Source: JBEKSX01 sp049516635 (lineage in GTDB: Bacteria; Bacteroidota; Ignavibacteria; Tepidaquicellales; OLB5). Taken from it: a stretch of DNA of 20,721 bases. Shown piece by piece: positions 6,785 to 15,051 of this stretch. Each line of letters starts with the position of its first letter. Positions within the stretch are counted from its first letter, which is position 1. The DNA lies in contig JBEKSX010000080.1 in assembly GCA_049516635.1 (NCBI GenBank), positions 1 to 20,721 of the forward strand, given 5' to 3'. A model generated the notes under the pieces. The model worked only from the letters and a program-made list of their open reading frames with translations. It ran no database searches and had not been told where the DNA came from. Position numbers and translations under genes: made by a program.

Positions 6785-9700
6785 CTAAAAATCCGAACCC
6801 AGCGAAATATAATATTTCGGTTGTGAAAAATGCTGAAGATTATATGACCACGCTACATCGAATTTCAATGGGAAGTAGAGCAGGAATATTCTCGCTCCGA
6901 CTCCCATGCCCATAAGCAGGTCATTTGTTACAACCGTTCCGTTATTACGCGTTATGAACTTCAGCGATTTATTGTCGGACCATACCGACCCTAAATCCAT
7001 AAATGCAACTCCCATGATGTTCTGGAATGCAAGAGGCAGTGGTCCCAGTACCAGGTATCTGAACAGAGGGAAACGGAACTCGGTATTCATGAGCATGAAC
7101 TTGGAACCGGAACGTTCATTGTAATCGAATCCTCTCATCGGAAGTATCGGGGTTGCAAACGCATAGTCCCTGATGTCAGATATTGGCAGTGAGTCATTAT
7201 GCAATGTGTAGTTTATCCAGTTATCGGTGCCGCCGATATAAAATCTCTGCGGGTTCGGCCCGACGCTGAAGCCTCCGTTGAAGCGCCACACAAAATTGTA
7301 ATCATTGAAGAACCTGAAGTATGTCCTGTAATCGAGCATGGAGCTGAAGAAACTTAATCCGTCGGCACCGACCCTCGGAGTACCAAGAAACGTAAGGTTA
7401 TATCTTGTGCCGCGGATAGGGGCTGTCATTCCGAACAAGGTATTATCGTGCACATAGCTCAGTATCGGCAGTCCGAATTGAAGTTTTTCTTCAGCGACGG
7501 TAGGGTCATCCAGGTTCTCCTTCGTTACTTCGGCTAACGATAGAGCACCGTCTATCCTGTTGAATTTATCGATAGGGAATGACATGCTCAGGTTCAATCC
7601 GTAAGTTTCGAACCTGTAAAGCTGATCCCCGGCGTCGGCAGTGTTTATATATAAAAATCTTGCCGAGTGGAATAATTCGCCGCCGTAGTCGATCCTCTTC
7701 GGCAGATAATAATATGCGAAGGCATAATCGCTGTTCTTAAGGTCGAGCACAAGGCTTACAGCAACGTAGATCCTGTGGTTTCCGAGCATATCGCTGAACG
7801 CCATCTGTGCAAGTCCCTGAACGCCGTAGAAACTGCTGTAGGCAACATTGCTGTAAATAATATCCGGTGAGAACTTGATTTTGTATTTGTTAACTTTCAG
7901 CGAGCCGTCGGGATTTGTATTGTCGGATAAATTGAATTTCGCTTTTTCTTTCAGTTTTACGGGCCGCGTTCCGAACGAAACCGTATCGGGCTGCGTAAAC
8001 GGGTTAAGGTTAAGATCGATGCCTTTACCGTAAAGGCTTTTGAGTGAGTCCTTTTTCTCGGTGGCGAGTGAATCTGTTGGTTGTTGTAATTCTTTTTCCA
8101 GCTGTGCTATCTTCTGATTGCTCTGCTTGAGGAACCGGTCAAGCGAATCACTTAGTGCCGCCTGCTGGAGCGTATCCTTCTTTTCTTTTGAGAGCATCTG
8201 GTCTACGAACAATGTGTTCTTCATATCTTTGGCTTTGGAATCCATATCGAACGGGTTCTCGATATAGAACAGGTCGTAGCCGCCGTCATGAAGAGCGGAA
8301 AACGCAACCCGTTTGCCGTCATGCGAAAGCGAGAGTATACTGATCGGGTCGATCGAATTTGTTATGGGATATTCTTCGCTGGTTTCCAGGTTCTTCAGCC
8401 AGATGTTATTGATACCGTTCTTATCGGATATGAACAGGACTTTTTTTCCGTCAGGTGATGAAACGACGTTCGTTATTGTTGCATCACCGCCGGCTATGAA
8501 TTTCTTTAAAGTCCCGGTCTTCATGTCGTATTCGTACATGTTCTTTTTTGTGAAGTCCGCGTTCTGTATTCTCAGGTTCTGCGGGATGGAATCAAGTTCG
8601 GTGTATTCGCCCCTGTCCGATTCAAAGTATATCTTATTACCGTCGGCTGACCATGTCGGGTCTGCGTCCGAGAAAACATCGTTAGTGATCTGCCGGAGCT
8701 TCTTTGTCAGGAGGTCATAGACCCAGATATCCGATTGTTGCGAATTGTCTCCGACAAAGACCAGGGATTGGTATATCGGGTTCCAGTTAACGGAAAATAT
8801 CCCGTCAAATTTTATCGGAAGCTCTTCCTGGTCCTCAGATTCGACATCGATAATATATATAACGTCCTGTTCGCCGCCCTTGACGGAGATGGCGATCTTT
8901 TCCCCGTTGGGTGACCAGCATAAGCCCGGAGTAAGCAGGTGCAGCTCTTCGAAGTTTGCCGTACGGTTGCCTTTGATCAATTTCGTTATCACTTTACGCG
9001 TCTTAACGTTTTCTACGAAGACATCAAAATAATCATCCCTGTTCGAAATGAAAGCGATCTTATCTCCTTTTGGCGAAAGCGCCGGAGCGGTATTATAAAA
9101 ACCATCACCTTTTTTATGGTCGGTTATCTTCGAAGCGAAATCCGTTACCTCCTGCCGTGACGCTATGTCAGGCCAGAATGACTGCTTCAGTGATTTTTGC
9201 CATTTCTTAGATAGCTCCTCTATCGATGCTTTATAAATATCTCTGAACCCCATCTCAACATCGCCTACTCCCTTTATCTCCTGCATCAGGTCGCCTATCT
9301 TTTCTTTCCCGTACTCATCCGCGAGCCAGGCGAAAAAGCTCTGTCCGCCCCTGTACGCCAGGTATCCGTCAATATATTCCAGCGGGGGGAGATAATCGTA
9401 TATCACCGCATCACGCATGAACATATCGTTGGCTTTATCGTTTCCTCCGAGTGACTGGTATTCTGCCATCCCCTCATCGAACCAGATGGGGAACTGGAGC
9501 CGGATGTTCTGCGATATAATATTTTGTAACGAACCGCCGTAGTACATATCGTTCATGTATGCGTGAAGAAGCTCGTGGTGTATCACGTGCCTGAACAGGC
9601 TGTAGTCGCCTTCGAAAGGTACATTTATACGGTTCTTAAAAAGCTCCGTAACACCGCCAACGCCTTCCGGGAGGTATTCGTCGAGAACATTGGTTTGCTG

Positions 9701-10006
9701 AAAATCATTGTGCGAATCGTAAACGATTATCGGTATCCTTTTCTTGATCTCGTAGCCGATATTATTCGTGAGGTCAACAAGCGAGCTCTCCGCAACTGCA
9801 GCAGTGAACTGCGCTATGTAATCACCGCCCTCCGCGAAATATATATCAAAATGACTCGACTGCAGATATGACCAGGTGAAAGTTTTGTACTGGACTTTAT
9901 TCTGTCCGAACTGGGCAAAAGATGAATTGACAAGCACGAACAGCAAAAAAGCTGTAATTATAATACTTCGTGATATTAAACGATCTCTGTTAACTGTTTC
10001 AGGCAT
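6785..10006 (-). CDS. Outer-membrane protein: gluzincin-like metallopeptidase + PD40 propeller + BamA-like barrel
   Basis: A 1073-residue protein with a signal peptide (hydrophobic 12-29, cut after SFA at 31). Residues about 50-275 look like a peptidase-MA-type domain: the zinc motif HELLH is at 144-148, and WFDEGMAEY (175-183) offers Glu178 as third ligand. Residues about 305-615 contain six PD40/TolB-like blades, each with a pattern such as SPKGDKIAFISNRDDYFDVF. A charged linker (about 630-690, QKIAQLEKELQQ) leads to a C-terminal domain of about 350 residues. That domain resembles the bacterial surface antigen/BamA barrel and ends in Phe (ISLGSDF), the usual signal for the BAM machine. All catalytic residues are intact, so activity is plausible. 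A periplasmic or surface protease tethered by a barrel is the inference; the substrate is unknown. It appears to be a single-gene unit. Confidence 0.8.
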   Translation of the reverse strand: MPETVNRDRLISRSIIITAFLLFVLVNSSFAQFGQNKVQYKTFTWSYLQSSHFDIYFAEGGDYIAQFTAAVAESSLVDLTNNIGYEIKKRIPIIVYDSHNDFQQTNVLDEYLPEGVGGVTELFKNRINVPFEGDYSLFRHVIHHELLHAYMNDMYYGGSLQNIISQNIRLQFPIWFDEGMAEYQSLGGNDKANDMFMRDAVIYDYLPPLEYIDGYLAYRGGQSFFAWLADEYGKEKIGDLMQEIKGVGDVEMGFRDIYKASIEELSKKWQKSLKQSFWPDIASRQEVTDFASKITDHKKGDGFYNTAPALSPKGDKIAFISNRDDYFDVFVENVKTRKVITKLIKGNRTANFEELHLLTPGLCWSPNGEKIAISVKGGEQDVIYIIDVESEDQEELPIKFDGIFSVNWNPIYQSLVFVGDNSQQSDIWVYDLLTKKLRQITNDVFSDADPTWSADGNKIYFESDRGEYTELDSIPQNLRIQNADFTKKNMYEYDMKTGTLKKFIAGGDATITNVVSSPDGKKVLFISDKNGINNIWLKNLETSEEYPITNSIDPISILSLSHDGKRVAFSALHDGGYDLFYIENPFDMDSKAKDMKNTLFVDQMLSKEKKDTLQQAALSDSLDRFLKQSNQKIAQLEKELQQPTDSLATEKKDSLKSLYGKGIDLNLNPFTQPDTVSFGTRPVKLKEKAKFNLSDNTNPDGSLKVNKYKIKFSPDIIYSNVAYSSFYGVQGLAQMAFSDMLGNHRIYVAVSLVLDLKNSDYAFAYYYLPKRIDYGGELFHSARFLYINTADAGDQLYRFETYGLNLSMSFPIDKFNRIDGALSLAEVTKENLDDPTVAEEKLQFGLPILSYVHDNTLFGMTAPIRGTRYNLTFLGTPRVGADGLSFFSSMLDYRTYFRFFNDYNFVWRFNGGFSVGPNPQRFYIGGTDNWINYTLHNDSLPISDIRDYAFATPILPMRGFDYNERSGSKFMLMNTEFRFPLFRYLVLGPLPLAFQNIMGVAFMDLGSVWSDNKSLKFITRNNGTVVTNDLLMGMGVGARIFLLYFPLKFDVAWSYNLQHFSQPKYYISLGSDF

Positions 10007-10182
10007 AAATAATTTAACTAATTCCAGTTAAAAATACCTTATGATTTTATTTAAAACAATCAAATTTAAATTCATGAAGCTTTTTAACTTTAGATTCAGG
10101 TATCAATATAATATTATATAATCTTTCCCGCAATTATGCTATATTATAATAATTAATAAAAAAAGCGAATTTCAGCGTAGCA

Positions 10183-10256
10183 ACCCCAATTGGGTATTGG
10201 GGGAATACCCGGGGTGATTGAGATTGCCAGCGCTGCTTCGCTCTGTGCAATGGCAA
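10183..10256 (+). repeat. GC-rich hairpin and GAGATTGC...GCAATGGCAAAGG repeat
   Basis: GGGTATT-GGGGG-AATACCC (10192-10210) is a perfect stem flanked by ACCCC (10183-10187) and GGGGT (10211-10215), which can add an outer stem across a four-base bulge. It is followed by GAGATTGCCAGCGCTGCTTC and GCAATGGCAAAGG, a pattern common in dispersed repeats of environmental bacterial genomes. I see no gene in 10007-11208; short open frames there have no protein-like character. Confidence 0.55.
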
Positions 10257-10743
10257 AGGGGCATCGATACCATTGCAGTTCCCTGTGTCAGGGTTAGATT
10301 CCTGAATTCATTAAAATATATTTTTAAAAGCCCCTTCATCATGTCTTTTATCTTGCATTGATCTAAAACACACTTAAATTCCCTTGATTAACTGCCTACC
10401 TTATATTTCTCTCATATTTATACACATTTTTAATCAACTCTTATAACACTGTTTTTCCCATAATGGTTTTGAATAAAAGGGTAAAACGCCGGTTTCCCCG
10501 GCAGAACATAACAGTTCAGGTCTATCGAAGATGAGCAGTTTAACCGAAAGTAATCAGTATGACATATCGCTCCGGTTCTCCGGATGATAGATCCGACTGC
10601 AATTACGTATGATTCCGTGTTTACCACCGGCGAATTACCCATTACTCAATACTATGAATATAATAACACCAAATTTGCATATTTGGTATTAATAATTTGT
10701 GTTCGGAATGTAAAAAATTGTAAACGGAGAATGTGGCTTTGTC

Positions 10744-10784
10744 ATTCCTGCAGCCTGCCCGACCGAAGGCGGGGAGGCAGGAAT
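10744..10784 (+). repeat. ATTCCTGC hairpin repeat interrupted by a 21-bp unit
   Basis: ATTCCTGC (10744-10751) and GCAGGAAT (10777-10784) form a perfect eight-base-pair stem around the tetraloop GGAG (10773-10776) if the 21 bases at 10752-10772 (AGCCTGCCC...AGGCGG) are removed. The insert sits exactly between the 5' arm and the loop. Here called family 3. Confidence 0.75.
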
Positions 10785-10797
10785 CCAATTAATATTT

Positions 10798-10827
10798 ACC
10801 GCAAAGTACGCTAAGGATACGCAAAGG
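10798..10827 (+). repeat. ACCGCAAAG-type dispersed repeat, copy 2
   Basis: Matches 6441-6470 at 26 of 30 positions. The two copies have different neighbours on both sides. Confidence 0.7.
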
Positions 10828-10860
10828 ATACCTAATGTAACTTTAGTTTAGGATGGTTGT

Positions 10861-10927
10861 CTTTGCGAGGAGTGTGTCATCCTGACCCCGAGTACTCGGG
10901 ATTGGGCGAAGCAATCGCTGACATAGT
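10861..10927 (+). repeat. TTTGCGAGGAG...GAAGCAATC repeat with an inserted 14-bp palindrome
   Basis: CTTTGCGAGGAGTG (from 10861) and GGCGAAGCAATC (ending 10915) look like the two ends of one dispersed repeat. Between them lies TGTCATCCTGACC and the perfect palindrome CCCGAGTACTCGGG (10887-10900). GAAGCAATCGCTGACATAG at the right end recurs at 11111-11129 with two changes. Confidence 0.5.
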
Positions 10928-10979
10928 GATGTTAGAATGATGAAGGTGAGTATATATGTCATTCCTCCCCCGATTTATC

Positions 10980-11040
10980 ATTCCCGCAGCCCGCCTCTGC
11001 CTGCCGTCAGGCACGGCGCTTCAAGCGGGAAAGCGGGAAT
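10980..11040 (+). repeat. ATTCCCGC/GAAA-loop hairpin repeat carrying a 41-bp nested insert
   Basis: ATTCCCGC (10980-10987), GAAA (11029-11032) and GCGGGAAT (11033-11040) would make a perfect eight-base-pair hairpin with a GAAA tetraloop. They are separated by 41 bases (10988-11028) that begin AGCCCGCCT and end GCGG. The middle, GCCTGCCGTCAGGCACGGCG, is itself palindromic and is related to 19986-20023 on the opposite strand, so the insert appears to contain a second insert. Confidence 0.75.
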
Positions 11041-11074
11041 CCGAATAACCATTTAGCTTCTCCCTTTAAAACAT

Positions 11075-11129
11075 CGGGGTAAACTTCGGCAACCTGCCCG
11101 CCTTGTGCGGGAAGCAATCACGGACATAG
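11075..11129 (+). repeat. GAAGCAATC repeat with a 20-bp unit inserted
   Basis: CGGGGTAAACTTCGGC (11075-11090) is followed by 20 bases (AACCTGCCC...TGCGG, 11091-11110) and then GAAGCAATCACGGACATAG (11111-11129). At 10905-10927 the same right part follows GGGC directly. The left part plus insert recurs at 18627-18661 with a few differences, so the composite has spread as a block or been built twice. Confidence 0.6.
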
Positions 11130-11208
11130 CAAATGATAGAAAGAATTGATACGGAAAGCAGGGAATCCTGATTTACTCCATTTTAAACGTTATCAATTGA
11201 ATAAATAC

Positions 11209-11237
11209 TTGCTATTTACAAATTAATATATTATAAT
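11209..11237 (+). promoter_or_regulatory. Sigma70-type promoter of the restriction-modification island
   Basis: TTGCTA (11209-11214) and a consensus TATAAT (11232-11237) are separated by exactly 17 bases. Transcription would begin near 11244, about 16 bases before the TTG start of the XRE gene. The element is closer to the general bacterial consensus than to the TTTG/TAnnTTTG promoters of Bacteroidota, which agrees with an acquired island. Confidence 0.6.
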
Positions 11238-11238
11238 T

Positions 11239-11253
11239 GGACTAAATTAGACC
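11239..11253. promoter_or_regulatory. Candidate operator for the XRE/controller protein
   Basis: GGACTAAATTAGACC is a 15-base inverted repeat with a single mismatched pair around a central A. It covers the predicted transcription start and ends six bases before the XRE start codon, the place where a controller protein would repress its own promoter. Confidence 0.45.
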
Positions 11254-11259
11254 AGACGA

Positions 11260-11574
11260 TTGGATACCAAACATTTTAAGTCCACAGGTGATATACTTCG
11301 CAAATTAAGGATTAAAAATAAGTTACCCCTTCGAAAAGTAGCAGCGCTTCTTGATATTGACCAATCATACTTAAGTAAAATTGAACGTGGTATAAAGAAT
11401 CCTTCTGAAGATCAAATAATTAAATTAGCTAATATCCTAAAAACAAACGTGAAAGAACTATTAATTCATTATTACAGTGATAATATCTTACATACTATAA
11501 CAAATGATGATCTTGCTAAAGATGCTTTAAAAGTAGCAGAGAAAAAGTTAGAAATCTATTTGAAAGAAAAATAA
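11260..11574 (+). CDS. XRE-family HTH regulator (controller-like) of the restriction-modification genes
   Basis: A 104-residue protein starting with TTG; a stop codon lies in frame at 11248-11250 and no ATG occurs before the DNA-binding domain, so TTG is the only reasonable start. The Cro/C1-type five-helix domain covers about residues 11-66: ILRKLRIKNKLPLRKVAALL, then DIDQSYLSKIERGIKNPSED and IIKLANILKTNVKELL. A C-terminal extension of about 35 residues ends in a Lys/Glu-rich helix. Small XRE proteins in front of restriction-modification genes often act as controller (C) proteins that delay or limit nuclease production. The tight promoter-operator arrangement and the gene order support this here, but autoregulation is inference. 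The next gene starts 64 bases downstream. Confidence 0.82.
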   Translation: MDTKHFKSTGDILRKLRIKNKLPLRKVAALLDIDQSYLSKIERGIKNPSEDQIIKLANILKTNVKELLIHYYSDNILHTITNDDLAKDALKVAEKKLEIYLKEK

Positions 11575-11638
11575 ATTTTTGTTCATGTTAATCTATTAAT
11601 TTAACTATGTATTATTTCTCAAGTTTAAGCTATATAAA

Positions 11639-13630
11639 ATGAAAGATAAATTAGTTCTAATTGATGAAATATTCGGTGCTCCAGAAATTAAACATGGTCT
11701 AAGAGTATTTAATGAGCATGAATTACAAAATCTTGATTTAATAAATAAATTAAATATTTATAAAAGAGATGATAAAAAAATTGTTATAAAGTGTTTAAAA
11801 CGTAACAGAGAATTGGTAGCAAAACCTGAAGAGATTGTTAGGCAATTATTTTTATTATATGTAATAGAATATTTAAATTATCCAATGGATCAAATTGAAG
11901 TAGAAGCTGAAATACAGATGGGTAGCGATAAAAAGCGAGCTGATATAATTATTTATACCGATTTTACTTTGACACAAAAATACATCGTATTTGAAATAAA
12001 GAAACCGGACTCGGAAAATGGCATAGAACAGTTGCAATCATATATGCAGGCAACAGGGGTATTTTATGGTTGTTGGAGCAACGGAAACGATATTATATTC
12101 CAGTATAAAGAGGAAGATGTTAAGAGCAAAGGAGAACCATATAACTACCGTGATATTTCACGATTACCCAAAAAAGGTGAGCATTTAGATGAAGTACTTA
12201 AACCCCTAAAGAAAAGGGACTTAAGAACAATACAAGATTTGAAAGGTACGATAAAACGACTTGAAGATAAAGCACTGGCTAATGCTGGGGTGAACGCATT
12301 TGAGGAATTGTTTAAATTGTTTTTCGCCAAACTTCATGATGAATTTGATAATCGTAAAAATGAAAATTCCGAAATGGATTTTAGGGTACCACAAGCAGAT
12401 GATGAGGTCATATATAATAAATTAAATGGGCTATTTCAGGCTGCAAAAAATCGTTCAGGATGGAAAGGGATATTTGATGATGAAGAAGTACTTAAACTCA
12501 GAGATGATGCTCTAAAGCTATGTGCTTCAGCTCTTGAACCACTAAGATTTCACGATGCTGACCTAGATATCATCGATGCGGCGTTTGAATATCTTATTAA
12601 TCCGGAACAAAAAGGTGCTAAAGGACAATATTTTACGCCAAGAATCGTAGTTGATATGTGTGTAAAAATGCTTGATCCTAATGTTAATGAAAGGGTCATA
12701 GACCCTGCATGTGGTTCTGGTGGTTTCTTAATTCACACGATAAAACACATAAAAGAAAAAATGGGTTGGCAAAATAACCTAGATAAAGTATATCATTATG
12801 CTAATGAATATTTATTTGCAGCCGATTTTGATGATAAATTAAAAAAAGTAGCTAAGGTTATGATGTTAATAGCTGGTGATGGAAAATCAAATGTTTTTGG
12901 GGTTGATTCTCTAGATTTTAGAAAATGGGCTAGATCTGAAGCTGCAACCCGTATAGGTCCGTTTAAAAATTATACTGAGAATGGTGATTTTGATATTGTT
13001 ATGACTAATCCTCCTTTTGCAGGAAAGATTACCGGTAAAGAGCAATTGACCCAATATGAACTGTACAGTTTACGTGTAAGTGGTTTTCTGGTTGAAGAAG
13101 AAGCTGAAGAAGAGTACGGAGAAGAAAATATAAAAAGGAAAACTCCAGGTAAGAAGAAGGTTAATGCAATGAAACGTGATATATTATTTCTTGAAAGATG
13201 TATTCGTTTTTTGAAACCTGGTGGAAGAATGGCTATTGTCTTGCCACAGGGGAATTATAATAATATAGGAACAAAAGCTTTAAGAGAGTGGATAATGAAC
13301 AAGGGAAGAATTTTAGCTGTAGTTGGTTTAGGTGCAAATACCTTTAAACCTTTTACAGGAACAAAAACAACTGTTTTATTTTTCCAAAAATGGTGTGGTA
13401 TAGCAGGAAATTATTTAGAGAATTATCCAATATTCATGGCAACAAGTGAGAGATGTGGTAAAAACAGTTCCGGCGATTATATGTATTTAGTTAATGAAGA
13501 GGGTCATTTTATCAATAAAAAAGGTCTTATAATAGATGAATTAAAAGAAAAAAGATTAATTGACCATGATTTAAATGAAATTGCGGATGCATTTATCGAA
13601 TTTAAGAAAACAAATAAAATTAAATTTTAA
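11639..13630 (+). CDS. Fused restriction nuclease / N6-adenine DNA methyltransferase (BcgI-A-like)
   Basis: A 663-residue protein with two enzymes in one chain. Residues about 60-160 are an HsdR-N-type PD-(D/E)XK nuclease fold: RAD with Asp102, then FEIKK with Glu119 and Lys121. After a helical linker, residues about 215-640 form an HsdM-like gamma-class adenine methyltransferase: GQYFTPR (329-335), S-adenosylmethionine motif DPACGSGGF (355-363) and catalytic NPPF (457-460). There is no helicase, unlike a true HsdR. The next gene encodes the specificity subunit four bases downstream. Nuclease and methyltransferase in one polypeptide plus a separate S subunit is the layout of BcgI-type type IIB systems. 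All catalytic residues look intact. The gene is clearly more AT-rich than the efflux or barrel genes, consistent with horizontal transfer. Confidence 0.88.
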   Translation: MKDKLVLIDEIFGAPEIKHGLRVFNEHELQNLDLINKLNIYKRDDKKIVIKCLKRNRELVAKPEEIVRQLFLLYVIEYLNYPMDQIEVEAEIQMGSDKKRADIIIYTDFTLTQKYIVFEIKKPDSENGIEQLQSYMQATGVFYGCWSNGNDIIFQYKEEDVKSKGEPYNYRDISRLPKKGEHLDEVLKPLKKRDLRTIQDLKGTIKRLEDKALANAGVNAFEELFKLFFAKLHDEFDNRKNENSEMDFRVPQADDEVIYNKLNGLFQAAKNRSGWKGIFDDEEVLKLRDDALKLCASALEPLRFHDADLDIIDAAFEYLINPEQKGAKGQYFTPRIVVDMCVKMLDPNVNERVIDPACGSGGFLIHTIKHIKEKMGWQNNLDKVYHYANEYLFAADFDDKLKKVAKVMMLIAGDGKSNVFGVDSLDFRKWARSEAATRIGPFKNYTENGDFDIVMTNPPFAGKITGKEQLTQYELYSLRVSGFLVEEEAEEEYGEENIKRKTPGKKKVNAMKRDILFLERCIRFLKPGGRMAIVLPQGNYNNIGTKALREWIMNKGRILAVVGLGANTFKPFTGTKTTVLFFQKWCGIAGNYLENYPIFMATSERCGKNSSGDYMYLVNEEGHFINKKGLIIDELKEKRLIDHDLNEIADAFIEFKKTNKIKF

Positions 13631-13634
13631 TAAT

Positions 13635-15023
13635 ATGGCTAATTGGGAAAATATTAACATTACTGAACTTTCTTTTGGTCTAAGATTAGATCCAGAGTAT
13701 TATCAAACTAAATATTTAAATTTGAGAAAATCTTTAATGAATAATAATTGTCTAAATATATTATCTTTAAAAGAGGATATATGTTATGGTTTGCAAGCAG
13801 AACCAGAGTATCTAAATGAAGGAATTAAGTATATAAGAGCAATGAATCTTAAAGATATTGGTATTTCTGGAGAAATTTTAAAGATTAGTAAAAATCAAAT
13901 TATTTCAGCTTCAAATTTACTTAAATCAGGTGATATTTTAATAACAAGATCTGGTGCTAACTGTGGAGATGTTAGTGTTGTTGATGATTATTATAAAAAT
14001 GCAACTTATGGTTCATATATAATTAGAATTCGTTTAAAAAATATAAATCCTTTTATTGTATATGTTTTTTTACTATCCAAATATGGTAGATTTCAGACCA
14101 ATCAGATTAGAACCGGATTAGCACAACCCAATTTAAGTATTCCGTATATAGAAAATTTATTGATTATTCCCAATTTTCTTAAAATTGATTTTCAAAATCA
14201 TATCGAACTTTTAATAAAAGAATGTTTTACGCATGAAAGAAACATTGATGAATTTTATCATGTTGCTCAACAAGAAATATTTGAGAGAATTAATTGGGTT
14301 AACTTTAATTCATCACATACTTTATCGTATTATGTAGATAAAGCTGCAATCGATAATTATTCAAGATTAGATCCTGAATTTTTTCAGCCAAAATTTATTA
14401 ATCTTTATAAGTTTTTAAGAAAAGAAGGTTCTATTCAAATCAGTGAATTTTGTCCGTTGCCTAAAAGGGGTGTTTCCCCAGAATATTTTAAGGAGGGTGA
14501 TATTTTAATTGTTAATAGCCAAAATTTAAGTGCAAATGGTATAATTGATGTCGAAAATCTAGAGAAGAGTAGTTTAGAATTTTATAACAATCATAATCAT
14601 GAAAATTCTAGATTAAAAAAATATGATGTTTTAACTTATGCTACGGGTGCATATATAGGAAGAACTAATTGCTGGCTTGAAGAAGACAAAGCAATCGCTG
14701 GGATTGACTGCATTATTACCCAACCTAAAACCAGTATATGTGATCCTGTTTACCTTTCATTGTTTCTAAATTCTGAACCTGGATTAATGCAATCTAAGCA
14801 AAGAGCTAGTGGTTCAGCTCAAAGGCATTTATATCCCAATGATCTATATCATTATTTAATCTATATTCCTAAAAATAAAAACGGTAAACCTGATCTTGAA
14901 TGGCAGCATAAATTAGCAAATAAAGTCATCCAAGCTTATGAAGCAAAAAAAGAAGCGAGGAAGAAATTAAAAGAAGCAATTGATTTGGTAGAGAAAGAAA
15001 CTGAAAAAATGATTCAATCTTAG
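13635..15023 (+). CDS. HsdS-like DNA specificity subunit with two target-recognition domains
   Basis: The start is the ATG at 13635, four bases after the methyltransferase stop; the frame is open earlier, but that would add residues overlapping the upstream gene. The 462-residue protein has an internal duplication: RLDPEYYQTKYLNL (about 17-30) recurs as RLDPEFFQPKFINL (about 244-257). Each opens a half with a target-recognition domain. TRD1 contains SGDILITRSGANCGDVSVV (98-116) and TRD2 the equivalent YDVLTYATGAYIGRTNCW. Motifs GLAQPNLSIPYIENLLI and GSAQRHLYPNDLYHYLI close each TRD, as in type I S subunits. The C-terminal helix (EAKKEARKKLKEAIDLVEKE) is a coiled coil that spaces or dimerises the subunit. 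It would direct the fused nuclease-methyltransferase to a bipartite site; the two TRDs differ, so an asymmetric target is expected. Confidence 0.88.
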   Translation: MANWENINITELSFGLRLDPEYYQTKYLNLRKSLMNNNCLNILSLKEDICYGLQAEPEYLNEGIKYIRAMNLKDIGISGEILKISKNQIISASNLLKSGDILITRSGANCGDVSVVDDYYKNATYGSYIIRIRLKNINPFIVYVFLLSKYGRFQTNQIRTGLAQPNLSIPYIENLLIIPNFLKIDFQNHIELLIKECFTHERNIDEFYHVAQQEIFERINWVNFNSSHTLSYYVDKAAIDNYSRLDPEFFQPKFINLYKFLRKEGSIQISEFCPLPKRGVSPEYFKEGDILIVNSQNLSANGIIDVENLEKSSLEFYNNHNHENSRLKKYDVLTYATGAYIGRTNCWLEEDKAIAGIDCIITQPKTSICDPVYLSLFLNSEPGLMQSKQRASGSAQRHLYPNDLYHYLIYIPKNKNGKPDLEWQHKLANKVIQAYEAKKEARKKLKEAIDLVEKETEKMIQS

Positions 15024-15024
15024 A

Positions 15025-15051
15025 CAATTCTTTTAAATTGATACGTTTTTT
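15025..15051 (+). terminator. Weak terminator between convergent genes
   Basis: CAATT (15025-15029) and AATTG (15036-15040) form a short stem, and TTTTTT follows at 15046-15051. The stem is AT-rich and five bases separate it from the T-run, so support is low. Confidence 0.25.

Noticed and set aside
6966..9871. Plus-strand open frames inside the metallopeptidase-barrel gene
   Set aside because: They are antisense shadows of a long gene with clear domains; none has protein family character.
10430..10814. Short open frames on both strands in the large intergenic region
   Set aside because: They overlap each other, mix repeat sequence with AT-rich DNA, and show no protein-like periodicity, signal peptide or start context.
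10741..11130. CRISPR array
   Set aside because: The repeats are of several families, irregularly spaced, palindromic throughout, and no constant repeat-spacer length exists; no cas genes are present.
13575..13634. Earlier start of the specificity subunit overlapping the methyltransferase gene
   Set aside because: The ATG at 13635, four bases after the upstream stop, gives the normal MANWENINI beginning; the extension is a shadow of the upstream coding sequence.
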